A stretch of 64,000 nucleotides of DNA, from positions 124,001 to 188,000 of the forward strand of contig JAFDZC010000006.1 of NCBI GenBank assembly GCA_018267095.1, read 5' to 3'. The notes beneath the pieces are model-generated. The model made no database searches. It was not told the DNA's origin and saw only the letters and a program-made list of their open reading frames with translations. Origin of the DNA: Bacteroidota bacterium. Lineage in GTDB: Bacteria > Bacteroidota > Bacteroidia > Flavobacteriales > Flavobacteriaceae. The position numbers and the translations under genes are program-made. This document shows positions 26,095 through 35,511 of this stretch, piece by piece; the stretch's first letter is position 1; each line of letters starts with the position of its first letter.

Positions 26095-26790
26095 ATGATA
26101 CAAGCTTCCAAAACCCACAACAACAGAAGACCATGGAATTGGCTCGTTTATCAGACCAACGATGCATTTCTGAATAAATATTCGGTTCATTACAAAGGAA
26201 AAATGTTCGATTTGGGCTGTGGTGCCCGATCGTATGAAAGTTTCTTTTTGCATTTTGCCGATACCTATACCGGAATTGATTGGGGTTCGAGCGTTCACGA
26301 TTTAAAAGCCGATATCTTAGCCGATTTGAACCAGCCTTTACCGGTTGAATCTGAAGTAGCTGACAGTGTGGTTTGTCTTTCTGTTTTGGAGCATTTATCA
26401 GAGCCGCAAACTCTGCTGAATGAAAGCTACAGAATTATGAAGCCCGGAGCTGTTATGGTTTTGCAAGTGCCTTGGCAATGGTGGATTCACGAAGCACCGT
26501 ATGATTTCTTTAGATATTCACCTTATGGATTGAAACATCTTTTTGAAAAAGCCGGTTTTTCGGATATCGAAATTGAACCATCAAGCGGTTTTTTCTCGAT
26601 GTGGATTCTCAAGATGAATTATTTTACACTTGGACTCATCAAAGGCCCAAGAATTATTCGTGCCCTCAAGCGTATGGTGTTTCAACCTTGTTGGTACATC
26701 GGACAAAAGCTCGCACCTTATTTGGACAAGCTTGACAAAAATTGGGCAGCCGAAACCCAAGGTTATTTTGTGGTAGCCAAAAAGAAATAA
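26095..26790 (+). CDS. Class I SAM-dependent methyltransferase
   Basis: A 231-residue Rossmann-fold methyltransferase. Motif I is MFDLGCGARSYESFF (near residue 37), the acidic residue follows in TYTGIDWGSS, and the post-core motif is DSVVCLSVLEHLSEPQ. RYSPYGLKHLFEKAGF is typical of sugar- or lipid-directed methyltransferases. No membrane segment is evident. Located between the amino-sugar genes and the flippase, it may methylate a sugar or cap a glycan. The acceptor is unknown. Confidence 0.85.
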   Translation: MIQASKTHNNRRPWNWLVYQTNDAFLNKYSVHYKGKMFDLGCGARSYESFFLHFADTYTGIDWGSSVHDLKADILADLNQPLPVESEVADSVVCLSVLEHLSEPQTLLNESYRIMKPGAVMVLQVPWQWWIHEAPYDFFRYSPYGLKHLFEKAGFSDIEIEPSSGFFSMWILKMNYFTLGLIKGPRIIRALKRMVFQPCWYIGQKLAPYLDKLDKNWAAETQGYFVVAKKK

Positions 26791-26793
26791 AAA

Positions 26794-28290
26794 ATGGCCG
26801 AAGAAGCCGAAAAAAGCGCACAATACAAGTCTATTTTCAAAGCGACTTCCATTTTCGGAGGCGTACAAGTATTCAACATACTTATAACGCTTATCCGCGG
26901 AAAAGCGGTGGCTTTGCTCATTGGCACTGCAGGTATGGGTTTGAATGGGCTTTTTTTGTCGGGCATCAACTTAATCAAGACCATAACTTCATTGGGATTG
27001 TCTGAAAGTGCGGTACGCGATCTCTCAAAGGCACACGCTTCGGGTGACGAACAAAAAATGCGGTTAACTTTTACCGTTTTTGAACGTTGGATATGGATTA
27101 CCGCCTTGTTGGGGATTTTTATCACGGTGGTTTTTTCGTCGTTGCTAAGTCGTTTTTCGTTCAATAATACTTCACATACGTGGTCTTATATTGCGCTCAG
27201 CAGCACCTTTATTTTTGCGGCACTTATGGGCGGTATTTACACCATGTTGCGCGGGACTAGACAACTCAAATATCTTGCTCAAGCCAATGTTTTCGGTTCT
27301 ATTGCCGGTTTGTTGGTGGCTTTGCCGATTTTCTATTTTTGGGGCATGAGCGGCGTAGTACCTGCCATTATTGCCTCGGCTTTTGCTACTTATTTGGTAT
27401 CGCTTTATTTTAAAAGTAAAATTCAAATTCAAAGCATTGCAGTAACTTGGAGGCAAACAATTGATTTAGGCATGCCGATGGTCAAACTCGGATTGAGTTT
27501 AACAGTGGTAAATTTATTGGCTTCAGCTGTGGCATTTATACTCAACGGCTATATATCAAAAACCGGGAATTTATCAGAAGTTGGCTTGTACAATGCAGGT
27601 TTAGCCATTGTGGATGGATACGTTGGCATGGTCTTTACCGCTATGTCCACGGATTATTTTCCGAGGCTTTCCGCTCAAATTCATGACGATAAACAATGGC
27701 GATCGGTGGTGAATCAACAAGCTGAATTGGTTTTGATTATTTTGGGCATTGTTTTGGTTTTGCTCATTTCGACCACGCCTCTCTTGATTAGATTGTTGCT
27801 GAGTAAATCGTTTCTTCCGGCGCAAGACTTTATTTTTTGGGCCGTTTTGGCCATTCCGCTCAAAGGATTGGTTTGGGTTTTAGGTTTTATCATCTTGGCC
27901 AAAGGCGACAACAAACTATTCTTAACCATTGAAATTGTGGCCAATGCATTGCTGCTCGTATTTAATTTACTTTTCTATACTTGGTATGGAATTGACGGAC
28001 TGGGCGTTTCAATGCTCGTTAGTTATAGTGTTTTTATCATCATGATGATATCGGTGCTCAAAGCCAAATACAATTTTAATTTTGAAAAACAAGTCTACAT
28101 TTTGCTCGCCAAAGGAATGTTACCACTTGGATTGTGTATGATTTGCATTTATACGTTGGGTTATCCGAACGCATATTTTATTGAGGCCATTATTGTAGCC
28201 TTGACTCTTTGGATGTGTTATCACGAACTCAACCGCCGAATGAACATCAAAGGAATTTTATTACAATTAAAAGCCAAGATTTCCGGATGA
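26794..28290 (+). CDS. O-antigen/lipid-linked oligosaccharide flippase (Wzx)
   Basis: A 498-residue polytopic protein of the MATE/MVF-like polysaccharide transporter group, with about 12-14 hydrophobic segments. ATSIFGGVQVFNILITLIRG at the N-terminus and the helix-loop AGMGLNGLFLSGINLIKTI are typical of O-antigen translocases related to WzxE. It would flip undecaprenyl-diphosphate-linked repeat units to the periplasm for the EpsG/Wzy-like polymerase at 35512. It overlaps the next gene by 4 bases (ATGA). Confidence 0.9.
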   Translation: MAEEAEKSAQYKSIFKATSIFGGVQVFNILITLIRGKAVALLIGTAGMGLNGLFLSGINLIKTITSLGLSESAVRDLSKAHASGDEQKMRLTFTVFERWIWITALLGIFITVVFSSLLSRFSFNNTSHTWSYIALSSTFIFAALMGGIYTMLRGTRQLKYLAQANVFGSIAGLLVALPIFYFWGMSGVVPAIIASAFATYLVSLYFKSKIQIQSIAVTWRQTIDLGMPMVKLGLSLTVVNLLASAVAFILNGYISKTGNLSEVGLYNAGLAIVDGYVGMVFTAMSTDYFPRLSAQIHDDKQWRSVVNQQAELVLIILGIVLVLLISTTPLLIRLLLSKSFLPAQDFIFWAVLAIPLKGLVWVLGFIILAKGDNKLFLTIEIVANALLLVFNLLFYTWYGIDGLGVSMLVSYSVFIIMMISVLKAKYNFNFEKQVYILLAKGMLPLGLCMICIYTLGYPNAYFIEAIIVALTLWMCYHELNRRMNIKGILLQLKAKISG

Positions 28291-29255
28291 ATCCATTGGT
28301 AAGCGTTGCAGTTGCTACTTATAATTCGGCGGCTTTTGTCGAAGAAACCCTCGAGAGCATCTTCAACCAAAGTTATAGCCCGATTGCCTTGGTGGTTTCG
28401 GATGATTGTTCCAAAGACAACACGGTTGAAATCGTTCAAAATTGGCTGGCACAAGACAGAGTTGTCGAGCGCTTTGACAGCATTCAATTGGTTACGGTTC
28501 CAGAGAATACCGGAATTTCAGCCAATTGCAACCGAAGCATCGCCGCAGCGCCATCCGATTATGTTAAGTTCATTGCCGGGGATGACATCATTTTGCCCGA
28601 CGGAATTCAAAAGTATATGGCCTTTGCAATCCAAAATCCGCAGGCGCGCATCATTTTTAGTCAAATTCGGGTTTATCAAGACCATTTCAAACCTGAATCT
28701 TACGTCAAAACTACGCCGCTTGATTATCCGCATAATTTGATGGATGAAAAATTAACGGCCCATGATCAATATCAATTGTTGTTATTATCTGACAGAATTC
28801 ACTATACGCCGTCATTTTTTCAGAACAAACAAGCCATCCTGAAAGTTGGTGGTTATGATGAAGAAAACAAATTGGTCGAAGATTATCCGATGTGGCTCAA
28901 ACTCACACAAGCGGGCGAACGATTGTACTATTTTCATCAAGAAACGGTGGGCTATCGCATTCATTCAAAAGCGGCCAACAACACCGGCCAACATGTTATT
29001 TTTAAGCCATCGGTTTTGTATTCGTTCAAGATTCGTCAACGCTATGCGCATCCGCATTTACCCTGGGAAATTGTCGCCTCTGAATATCAAGTATATTACC
29101 TCTCCAAGCTATTTGATCAATTGGGTTGGAATCAAAATACGCCGTGGTTATCTAGATTGTATCGTTTAGGGACTTTTTACCTGAATCCGTTTCAATATTT
29201 TTATGCGCTCAACAAAAGATTGCCGCAGAACAAAAACAACTTATTTTACCAATAA
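28287..29255 (+). CDS. Family 2 glycosyltransferase
   Basis: A 322-residue GT-A-fold transferase. It starts PLVSVAVATYNSAAFVEETL, with the nucleotide-binding VSDDCSKDNTVEIV and the acidic FIAGDDIILPDG (DxD equivalent) near residue 100. It is soluble, likely associated with the inner membrane face, and adds one sugar of the repeat unit. Start ATG 28287 overlaps the stop of the flippase gene. Donor and acceptor cannot be predicted. Confidence 0.9.
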   Translation: MNPLVSVAVATYNSAAFVEETLESIFNQSYSPIALVVSDDCSKDNTVEIVQNWLAQDRVVERFDSIQLVTVPENTGISANCNRSIAAAPSDYVKFIAGDDIILPDGIQKYMAFAIQNPQARIIFSQIRVYQDHFKPESYVKTTPLDYPHNLMDEKLTAHDQYQLLLLSDRIHYTPSFFQNKQAILKVGGYDEENKLVEDYPMWLKLTQAGERLYYFHQETVGYRIHSKAANNTGQHVIFKPSVLYSFKIRQRYAHPHLPWEIVASEYQVYYLSKLFDQLGWNQNTPWLSRLYRLGTFYLNPFQYFYALNKRLPQNKNNLFYQ

Positions 29256-30263
29256 ATGCGTCTGAGCATTATCATTCCGGCTTATAAAGTTGAAAAATAC
29301 ATCGAGAAATGCATTCGCAGTCTCGAAGATCAAGATATACCACTTTCAGATTACGAAATCATCGTAACCAATGATGGTTCGCCCGACGATAGCGCAACCA
29401 TCGTAGCCGGATTGCAAAAAGTGTATCCGAATATTCAGTTGATTCATCAGGAAAATCAAGGCGTTTCTATGGCGCGAAATCATGCCATTGAAAAGGCTAC
29501 TGGAAATTACATCATGCCGATTGATCCGGATGATTACGTTTTGCCGAATACCTTTAAACGCGTTTTAGAAATTGCCGAACAGCGTCAATTAGATGTTTTG
29601 TACTTGGGTTTTGAAATTTTTGATGCCGACGGGAATGCTGTTTGGCATACCGATTATCGCTTGCAGCAAGAGCAAACTTATAATGGCGTTCAAGGCTATT
29701 ACGCCGCCAGAGGCAATGATGTCCGCGACCCGAATCGCTCATGGGGCATTTTATATCGACGCGAACTCATTGAACAATACCAATTGCGCTACCCGAAAGA
29801 GGTTCCGTTTCTTGAAGACGGACAGTTTTTGGTTAAAGTTTTTTCGGTGGCACAAAAGGTAGGTTTTCACGACGGAAAATTCCATCAACGAACCACCAGC
29901 AAAGGTTCGGCCACCGTTACCGGGGTATATCATACGCAAAAAGCCATCGACGGTTTTTTAAAAGCCGCGGTTGATTTGCGCTATTTTGCCAATCAACACA
30001 AGTTTACGCAACAGCAGCAAGGTTTGATCAACCACGGATTGGTCAATTATGTATTATTGTCGTTGTTATCTCAAATTTCAATGAGTAAAATAGGCGGATT
30101 AATCAAAACCGTCGACAAAATAAAAGAATTAGGTTTTACAAAATTTGATACTGACGGCGTGGTCGAGCCTTATCTGACCTATGCCCAAAGATTCAACATT
30201 TCGCCCTATTATTTCTTGTTGTGTTACAGCGCAGAAATTACTAAGAAAAAAATATTTTCATGA
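29256..30263 (+). CDS. Family 2 glycosyltransferase
   Basis: A 335-residue GT-A transferase starting directly after the previous stop codon. Motifs are LSIIPAYKVEKYIEKCIRSL, IIVTNDGSPDDSATIV, and IMPIDPDDYVLPNTF (metal-binding acidic cluster). The later segment PFLEDGQFLVKVF holds the probable catalytic base of this subgroup. It probably adds a sugar to the lipid-linked repeat unit. The 3' end overlaps the following formyltransferase gene by 4 bases. Confidence 0.9.
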   Translation: MRLSIIIPAYKVEKYIEKCIRSLEDQDIPLSDYEIIVTNDGSPDDSATIVAGLQKVYPNIQLIHQENQGVSMARNHAIEKATGNYIMPIDPDDYVLPNTFKRVLEIAEQRQLDVLYLGFEIFDADGNAVWHTDYRLQQEQTYNGVQGYYAARGNDVRDPNRSWGILYRRELIEQYQLRYPKEVPFLEDGQFLVKVFSVAQKVGFHDGKFHQRTTSKGSATVTGVYHTQKAIDGFLKAAVDLRYFANQHKFTQQQQGLINHGLVNYVLLSLLSQISMSKIGGLIKTVDKIKELGFTKFDTDGVVEPYLTYAQRFNISPYYFLLCYSAEITKKKIFS

Positions 30264-31129
30264 TTAATCTTTTTGTATTAGGCAAAAAAGGTCTTGATGC
30301 GCTGGCCGGAATTCATTCGGAGTTGCACGCTCATATCAATGCGATCATCATCGGAAAAGACAGCGCTGTACAAAATGATTATTCTTCAGAAATTCAGACT
30401 TGGGCCGCGCAAAATCAAATTCGCTTTTATTTTAGATCAGAAGCGGATGATGCCGTTTTAAAGCAAGCAAAATTAAATGTAGCTATTGGTTGGCGTTGGT
30501 TGATTTCACTAGAGATTCCGCTGATTGTTTTTCACGATTCGATTTTGCCCAAATACCGAGGATTTAATCCGTTGGTTTCGGCGCTCATCAACGGTGATGC
30601 AGAAATTGGCGTAACGGCACTTGTCGGAACCGATGAATTTGACCAAGGCGACATCGTTGGGCAACGGATTATCTCAATCAATTATCCCATCAAAATTGAG
30701 CAAGCCATCGATTTGATTTCTGAGCAATATGCTTTATTACTCGATGAAGTTTTGCATCAGTTCATCAACGGAGAACTCACCAAAACTCCGCAAGATGAAA
30801 CTCAAGCAACTTTTAGTTTGTGGCGCGATGCCGAGGATTATCGCATTGATTGGCAACAAGACAGCGCACTCATCAAACGAACTATCGATGCTTTAGGCTA
30901 TCCGTATCAAGGTGCATCGACTTTAATGGATGGTGTTGAGGTTCGGATTTTAGATGCTGAAATAATACCCGATGTGACCATTGTGAATCGCTGCGCCGGA
31001 AAAGTTTTGTTCAAACACGACGACGGTTATGTAATTGTTTGCGGCAGCGGATTGCTTAAAGTCAAAGCATTTTACAATCAACAATTAGAACTCATCCAAC
31101 CCCATAAATTCAGAATTCGCTTTCAATAA
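30260..31129 (+). CDS. Formyltransferase-family protein, copy 2 (Asn of the triad replaced)
   Basis: A 289-residue protein of the formyltransferase family. IVFHDSILPKYRGFNPLVSA aligns with the catalytic loop, keeping His92, but the expected Asn two residues before it is Val90. Asp131 is kept in DEFDQGDIVGQ. The loss of Asn is shared by part of the LPS-locus members as I recall them, so activity with another geometry is possible. It is placed immediately before rffA, where ECA-type pathways use the acetyltransferase WecD, and may therefore formylate dTDP-Fuc4N. It is distinct in sequence from the copies at 24085 and 51753. Confidence 0.82.
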   Translation: MINLFVLGKKGLDALAGIHSELHAHINAIIIGKDSAVQNDYSSEIQTWAAQNQIRFYFRSEADDAVLKQAKLNVAIGWRWLISLEIPLIVFHDSILPKYRGFNPLVSALINGDAEIGVTALVGTDEFDQGDIVGQRIISINYPIKIEQAIDLISEQYALLLDEVLHQFINGELTKTPQDETQATFSLWRDAEDYRIDWQQDSALIKRTIDALGYPYQGASTLMDGVEVRILDAEIIPDVTIVNRCAGKVLFKHDDGYVIVCGSGLLKVKAFYNQQLELIQPHKFRIRFQ

Positions 31130-31130
31130 T

Positions 31131-32270
31131 ATGATGAATATACCTTTTAATAAACCACATTTAACCGGAAAAGAAACGCATTACATATACGATGCGGTGT
31201 CTATCGGAAAACTTTCCGGCAACGGAAAATACACTCAATTGTGTCAAGATTATTTCAAGAATCGCTACGGATTTGGTAAGTGTTTGCTGACTACTTCTTG
31301 TACCGATGCGCTTGAAATGGCGGCCATTCTCATTAATTTATCTGAAGGTGATGAAGTCATTATGCCCTCGTATACATTTGTGAGTACTTCGAATGCCTTT
31401 TTGTTGCGCGGCGCCAAAATTGTTTTTGCCGACAGCCGACCGGATCATCCGGGCATTGATGAAGACAGTATTGAGGCGCTTATCACACCTAAAACCAAGG
31501 CCATCGTTCCGGTGCATTATGCCGGTGTGGCCTGCGACATGGATAAAATCATGGATTTGGCGCATAAATACAACTTATTTGTGGTTGAAGATGCCGCGCA
31601 AGCCATCGACAGTTTTTATACCGGAAGAGATGGCGTGAAACGCGCTTTGGGATCCATTGGGCATTTGGCGGCTTTTTCGTTTCACGAAACCAAAAATATT
31701 ATTTCGGGCGAGGGCGGTATGTTGGCCATCAACGATGCTCAGTTTGAAGCGCGCGCCGAAATTATCTGGGAAAAAGGGACCAATCGCTCAGCTTTTTTTA
31801 GAGGCGATGTAGACAAATACGGTTGGGTTGACATTGGTTCTTCATTTTTACCCTCAGAATTGATTGCCGCATTTTTGTGGGCACAACTCGAAAACCTCGA
31901 CAGTATCCAACAACAGCGTTTGCATCTTTGGAATCAATACCAAGGAAAACTAAGTCAATGGGCACAGCAAAAGCAAATTGGCTTGGGCAGCATCCCATCA
32001 TTTGCCACCAATAACGGACATATGTTTTACATCGTTTGCAAAGATTTAGAACAGCGAACTGCTTTGTTGGCGCATCTCAAGTCAAACGGAATTCTCGCTG
32101 TATTTCATTATTTGAGCTTGCACAACAGTAAATATTACGCCGAAAAGCACGACGGCCGCGATTTGCCGATGACCGATCATTATTCAGATTGCTTGATTCG
32201 TTTGCCGATGTTCTACGACATTGACGACGCGATGCAGGCATACATCATCAATACTATATTGGCTTTTTAA
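31131..32270 (+). CDS. rffA: dTDP-4-amino-4,6-dideoxygalactose transaminase
   Basis: A 379-residue DegT-family PLP enzyme of the RffA/WecE group. The N-terminus MNIPFNKPHLTGKE, CLLTTSCTDALEMAAIL, MPSYTFVSTSNAFLLRGA, and FSFHETKNIISGEGG with the PLP Lys188 are characteristic. It aminates C4 of dTDP-4-keto-6-deoxyglucose, giving dTDP-Fuc4N, in the cytoplasm. It overlaps by one base with a WecF-like transferase that would use the product. Two adjacent start codons (31131, 31134) are both possible. Confidence 0.94.
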   Translation: MMNIPFNKPHLTGKETHYIYDAVSIGKLSGNGKYTQLCQDYFKNRYGFGKCLLTTSCTDALEMAAILINLSEGDEVIMPSYTFVSTSNAFLLRGAKIVFADSRPDHPGIDEDSIEALITPKTKAIVPVHYAGVACDMDKIMDLAHKYNLFVVEDAAQAIDSFYTGRDGVKRALGSIGHLAAFSFHETKNIISGEGGMLAINDAQFEARAEIIWEKGTNRSAFFRGDVDKYGWVDIGSSFLPSELIAAFLWAQLENLDSIQQQRLHLWNQYQGKLSQWAQQKQIGLGSIPSFATNNGHMFYIVCKDLEQRTALLAHLKSNGILAVFHYLSLHNSKYYAEKHDGRDLPMTDHYSDCLIRLPMFYDIDDAMQAYIINTILAF

Positions 32271-33301
32271 TGACTTTGCACGTTGCCATTCCGGATAAGT
32301 TCACGCGTCCGTTTTATCATTATCTCACCAGCGAACTCAAGCTTGAAGGGCAACAGTTTTTGTTTTTAGGAAACCCTACCCAAGAATGGGCGAATGCTCA
32401 AAATGTGCAATGGATTCAAACGCCGATTAAAAGTCAGTTGTTTCAGAATTTAAATCGCTTCTTGAGCTTGACGCGAAAAGCCAATCGTATTGTTTTACAC
32501 GGTGATGCCTTGATTGTTTTTTTTGCGCTTTTTCCGTGGATACTAAAAAAAACAGCTTGGGTTATTTATGGTCAAGAGCTATATGGACTTCAAGGAAATC
32601 ATAGTTTTTTTACCCGGCTTAGAAAATGGGTTTACAGACAAGTTGGGTATCATATCACGCATATTGAAGGCGATTCAAAATTGGCCAATCAAATGCTCAA
32701 ATCCAACGCAAAATGGCTTTATAGCCCAATGTATTTGAGCAACGTAACAACGGTTTCTGATTTTAAACCCGAAGAAATTGCTTCAAAATCTGGACTCAAA
32801 ATCATGGTGGGCAATTCAACCGATCCGGCCAATAACCACCAAAATATTTTTGAGATGATTTTGCCCTATAAAGATCAAATCGACCAAATTTATTGCCCCT
32901 TGTCTTACGGATCCTACGAAGATTATAAAAAGAAAATCACAGCAATAGGGAAGGACTATTTTGCCGAAAAGTTTGTGGTCATAGATCAGTTCATGGATTT
33001 TGAAACCTATAAAAAATTCATCAATCAAATGGATGTGGTGATTTTTGATCATCATCGTCAAGAAGCTATGGGCGTAACTTTGACGTTGTTGAGTTTGGGT
33101 AAAATTATTTATATGAACCCGGATACAACTTCGTATGAATCGCTTATTCATCGAGGTTTTCAAGTTTTTGACAACCAACTTATTGCCCAACATGGTTTGA
33201 AAGTCAACCGTGAAGTAACCCACAACAAAGCCTGTTTAGAAAAATATTATTCCCATGAGGTTTTCAATCAATCATGGAAACAGATAAGTCAACAATCATG
33301 A
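32270..33301 (+). CDS. WecF-like (GT56) 4-amino-4,6-dideoxyhexosyltransferase
   Basis: A 343-residue protein of the GT56 family, to which WecF (TDP-Fuc4NAc:lipid II transferase of enterobacterial common antigen) belongs. IMVGNSTDPANNHQNIFEMI is the strongest signature, with VVIFDHHRQEAMGVTLTLLS and LSLGKIIYMNPDTTSY downstream. Position between rffA and wecB repeats the ECA logic. It likely transfers a Fuc4N derivative to a lipid-linked acceptor. The 3' end overlaps wecB by 4 bases. Confidence 0.85.
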   Translation: MTLHVAIPDKFTRPFYHYLTSELKLEGQQFLFLGNPTQEWANAQNVQWIQTPIKSQLFQNLNRFLSLTRKANRIVLHGDALIVFFALFPWILKKTAWVIYGQELYGLQGNHSFFTRLRKWVYRQVGYHITHIEGDSKLANQMLKSNAKWLYSPMYLSNVTTVSDFKPEEIASKSGLKIMVGNSTDPANNHQNIFEMILPYKDQIDQIYCPLSYGSYEDYKKKITAIGKDYFAEKFVVIDQFMDFETYKKFINQMDVVIFDHHRQEAMGVTLTLLSLGKIIYMNPDTTSYESLIHRGFQVFDNQLIAQHGLKVNREVTHNKACLEKYYSHEVFNQSWKQISQQS

Positions 33302-34386
33302 TGAAAATTACACTGATTGCCGGAGCACGTCCGAACTTTATGAAAATTGCCCCGATTATTCACGCCATCAAAGCATCGGGAAATTCAAATTTGTCCTATC
33401 GTTTGGTGCATACCGGGCAACATTTTGATGAGAAAATGAGCCATACGTTTTTCAAGCAGCTCAATATTCCTGAGCCCGATGTTAATCTGAATTGTGGCGG
33501 TGGCTCACAAGCAGCGCAAACGGCAGCCATCATGGTGGCTTTTGAGCAAGAACTTTTGGCGCATCCGGCTGATTTGGTTTTGGTCGTGGGCGATGTCACC
33601 AGCACGATGGCATGCAGCATCGTAGCCAAAAAACTACAGACTAAAGTAGCGCATGTCGAGGCCGGTATCCGCTCATTTGATTTGTCTATGCCCGAAGAAA
33701 TCAACCGCATGGTGACCGATTCGATTACCGATTATTTTTTTACCACAACGCCTTTGGCCGGTGAAAACCTCAAGAAAGCGGGTGTTGTTGAAGATCGAAT
33801 TTTCTTTGTAGGTAATGTGATGATTGATACGCTCGAGGCCAATCGCAATCAATTTGAACAACCCGAATTTTGGAATGAGTTGCAACTCAGAGACAAAGAA
33901 TATTTTGTTTTGACCTTGCATCGTCCGGCCAATGTTGATAGTGCCGATAACTTAAAAGCCTTGATTTCTGAAATCATCGCAAATGTCAACGGATTGCCTA
34001 TTTTGTTTCCGATTCATCCGCGTACGGCCAAAGTTTTAAACGATGCTGGAATCAAAGCGCCGAATCTTCACATCGTTGATCCGCTCGGGTATCATCAGTT
34101 CAATTACCTGGTAGAACGCGCCAAAGCCGTGGTAACCGATTCCGGCGGAATTACGGAAGAAACTACCGTTATGGGCATTCCGTGTATGACGTTGCGCGAC
34201 AATACCGAACGACCTGAAACCATTGAGCTCGGAACCAATGAATTGCTTGGGACCAATCCAAAAGCCATCAAACCGGCGATGGAAAAACTCTTCGCCGGAG
34301 CTTGGAAAAAAGGTTCTATTCCGGCACTTTGGGACGGTAAAGCCGCCGAGCGAATCGTTCAACACTTAACACAATTGAGTTCTTAA
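33298..34386 (+). CDS. wecB: UDP-N-acetylglucosamine 2-epimerase (non-hydrolysing)
   Basis: A 362-residue GT-B-like epimerase producing UDP-ManNAc from UDP-GlcNAc. Signatures are ITLIAGARPNFMKIAPII, HTGQHFDEKMS, KVAHVEAGIRSFDLSMPEE, NRMVTDSITDYFF, and VTDSGGITEETTVMGIPCMT. UDP-ManNAc may be used directly or oxidised by the dehydrogenase at 16476. Start ATG 33298 overlaps the previous stop (ATGA); an ATG 24 bases upstream is in frame but lies inside the preceding gene and adds nothing conserved. Confidence 0.95.
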   Translation: MMKITLIAGARPNFMKIAPIIHAIKASGNSNLSYRLVHTGQHFDEKMSHTFFKQLNIPEPDVNLNCGGGSQAAQTAAIMVAFEQELLAHPADLVLVVGDVTSTMACSIVAKKLQTKVAHVEAGIRSFDLSMPEEINRMVTDSITDYFFTTTPLAGENLKKAGVVEDRIFFVGNVMIDTLEANRNQFEQPEFWNELQLRDKEYFVLTLHRPANVDSADNLKALISEIIANVNGLPILFPIHPRTAKVLNDAGIKAPNLHIVDPLGYHQFNYLVERAKAVVTDSGGITEETTVMGIPCMTLRDNTERPETIELGTNELLGTNPKAIKPAMEKLFAGAWKKGSIPALWDGKAAERIVQHLTQLSS

Positions 34387-34391
34387 TACCC

Positions 34392-35504
34392 ATGGAATCC
34401 AAAAAAATACTCATCACCACCAACGGTTTTTATCCGGATATTTCTCCGCGATCTTTTCGCGCTACCGAATTGGCCAAAGAATTGGTTCGTCAAGGGCATC
34501 ACGTAACGGTGCTCACACATCCGCGCCCGGGTTGCGCCGATTTTTGTGCACAAAACGGAATTGTATTCAAAGATTTGGGTATGATCACTTGGCCGACTAT
34601 TCAAATCAAAGGCAGCGGCGTTGTTCGTTTGTTCTGGCGCGTATTGGCTCGATTCAGTTCGCTTTTACTCGAATATCCATTCATACAAATCATGCCGCTG
34701 ATGAAAAAAGCGCTCAAAGGCGAAAGCGGATACGATATGCTGATTTCAGTGGCGGTTCCGTACCCGATTCACTGGGGTGTTGCGGCAGTGAGAACCCACA
34801 AAAACCCAATTGCCAAAATTTGGGTAGCCGATTGTGGCGATCCGTATATGGGGCAAGAAAACGACACTTTTAAACCGCCGTTTTACTTTGGTTGGTTGGA
34901 AAAGAAATTTTGTCGAAAAGCCGAATATATTACCGTTCCGACAGCAGCTTCGATTAGAGGTTATTATCCGGAGTTTCACAATAAAATCCGCGTGATTCCG
35001 CAAGGTTTTAAATTTGACGATATTCAAAAAAGCAAAGAACCTTTGCCGAAGGACAAAATTGTTTTCGGTTATGGCGGAATGTTTATTCCGGGGCGTCGTG
35101 ATCCTTCAGAATTTTTGACGTATTTGAATTCGCTCGATGCTTCTGTTCGCTTTGAATTTCACGTGTATACTACTACGCCGCATTTGGTTGAACCTTTTGT
35201 GGCAGCTTCGCACGGAAGAATTCAACTCAAACCTATTGTTGACCGACCAACTTTACTTGAAGCGATGAGCAAAATGCATTTTGTAGTGAATTTTGAAAAT
35301 GTCGGAAGTACCCAAACTCCGAGTAAACTCATCGATTTTGCCATATTAGAAAAACCGATTTTGTCGATTAAGTTTGGTGCGCTCAATACACAGATTGTCG
35401 ATGAATTCTTTGCCGGAAACTACCAAAATGCATTGACCATCGAAAATGTAGATCAATACAAAATTGAAAATGTAGCTAGAGCATTTTTGTCTTTGAAATC
35501 TTAA
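34392..35504 (+). CDS. GT-B-fold glycosyltransferase (GT4-like)
   Basis: A 370-residue protein with a GT4-type N-terminal domain (ILITTNGFYPDISPRSFRAT, LAKELVRQGHHVTVLTHP) and a C-terminal nucleotide-sugar domain. The second half has VFGYGGMFIPGRRDPSEFL and NVGSTQTPSKLIDFAILEKP. The classical E-x7-E motif is not evident, which sets it apart from the other GT4 members in this locus. It probably extends the repeat unit; the sugar is unknown. Confidence 0.82.
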   Translation: MESKKILITTNGFYPDISPRSFRATELAKELVRQGHHVTVLTHPRPGCADFCAQNGIVFKDLGMITWPTIQIKGSGVVRLFWRVLARFSSLLLEYPFIQIMPLMKKALKGESGYDMLISVAVPYPIHWGVAAVRTHKNPIAKIWVADCGDPYMGQENDTFKPPFYFGWLEKKFCRKAEYITVPTAASIRGYYPEFHNKIRVIPQGFKFDDIQKSKEPLPKDKIVFGYGGMFIPGRRDPSEFLTYLNSLDASVRFEFHVYTTTPHLVEPFVAASHGRIQLKPIVDRPTLLEAMSKMHFVVNFENVGSTQTPSKLIDFAILEKPILSIKFGALNTQIVDEFFAGNYQNALTIENVDQYKIENVARAFLSLKS

Positions 35505-35511
35505 TAATTCA

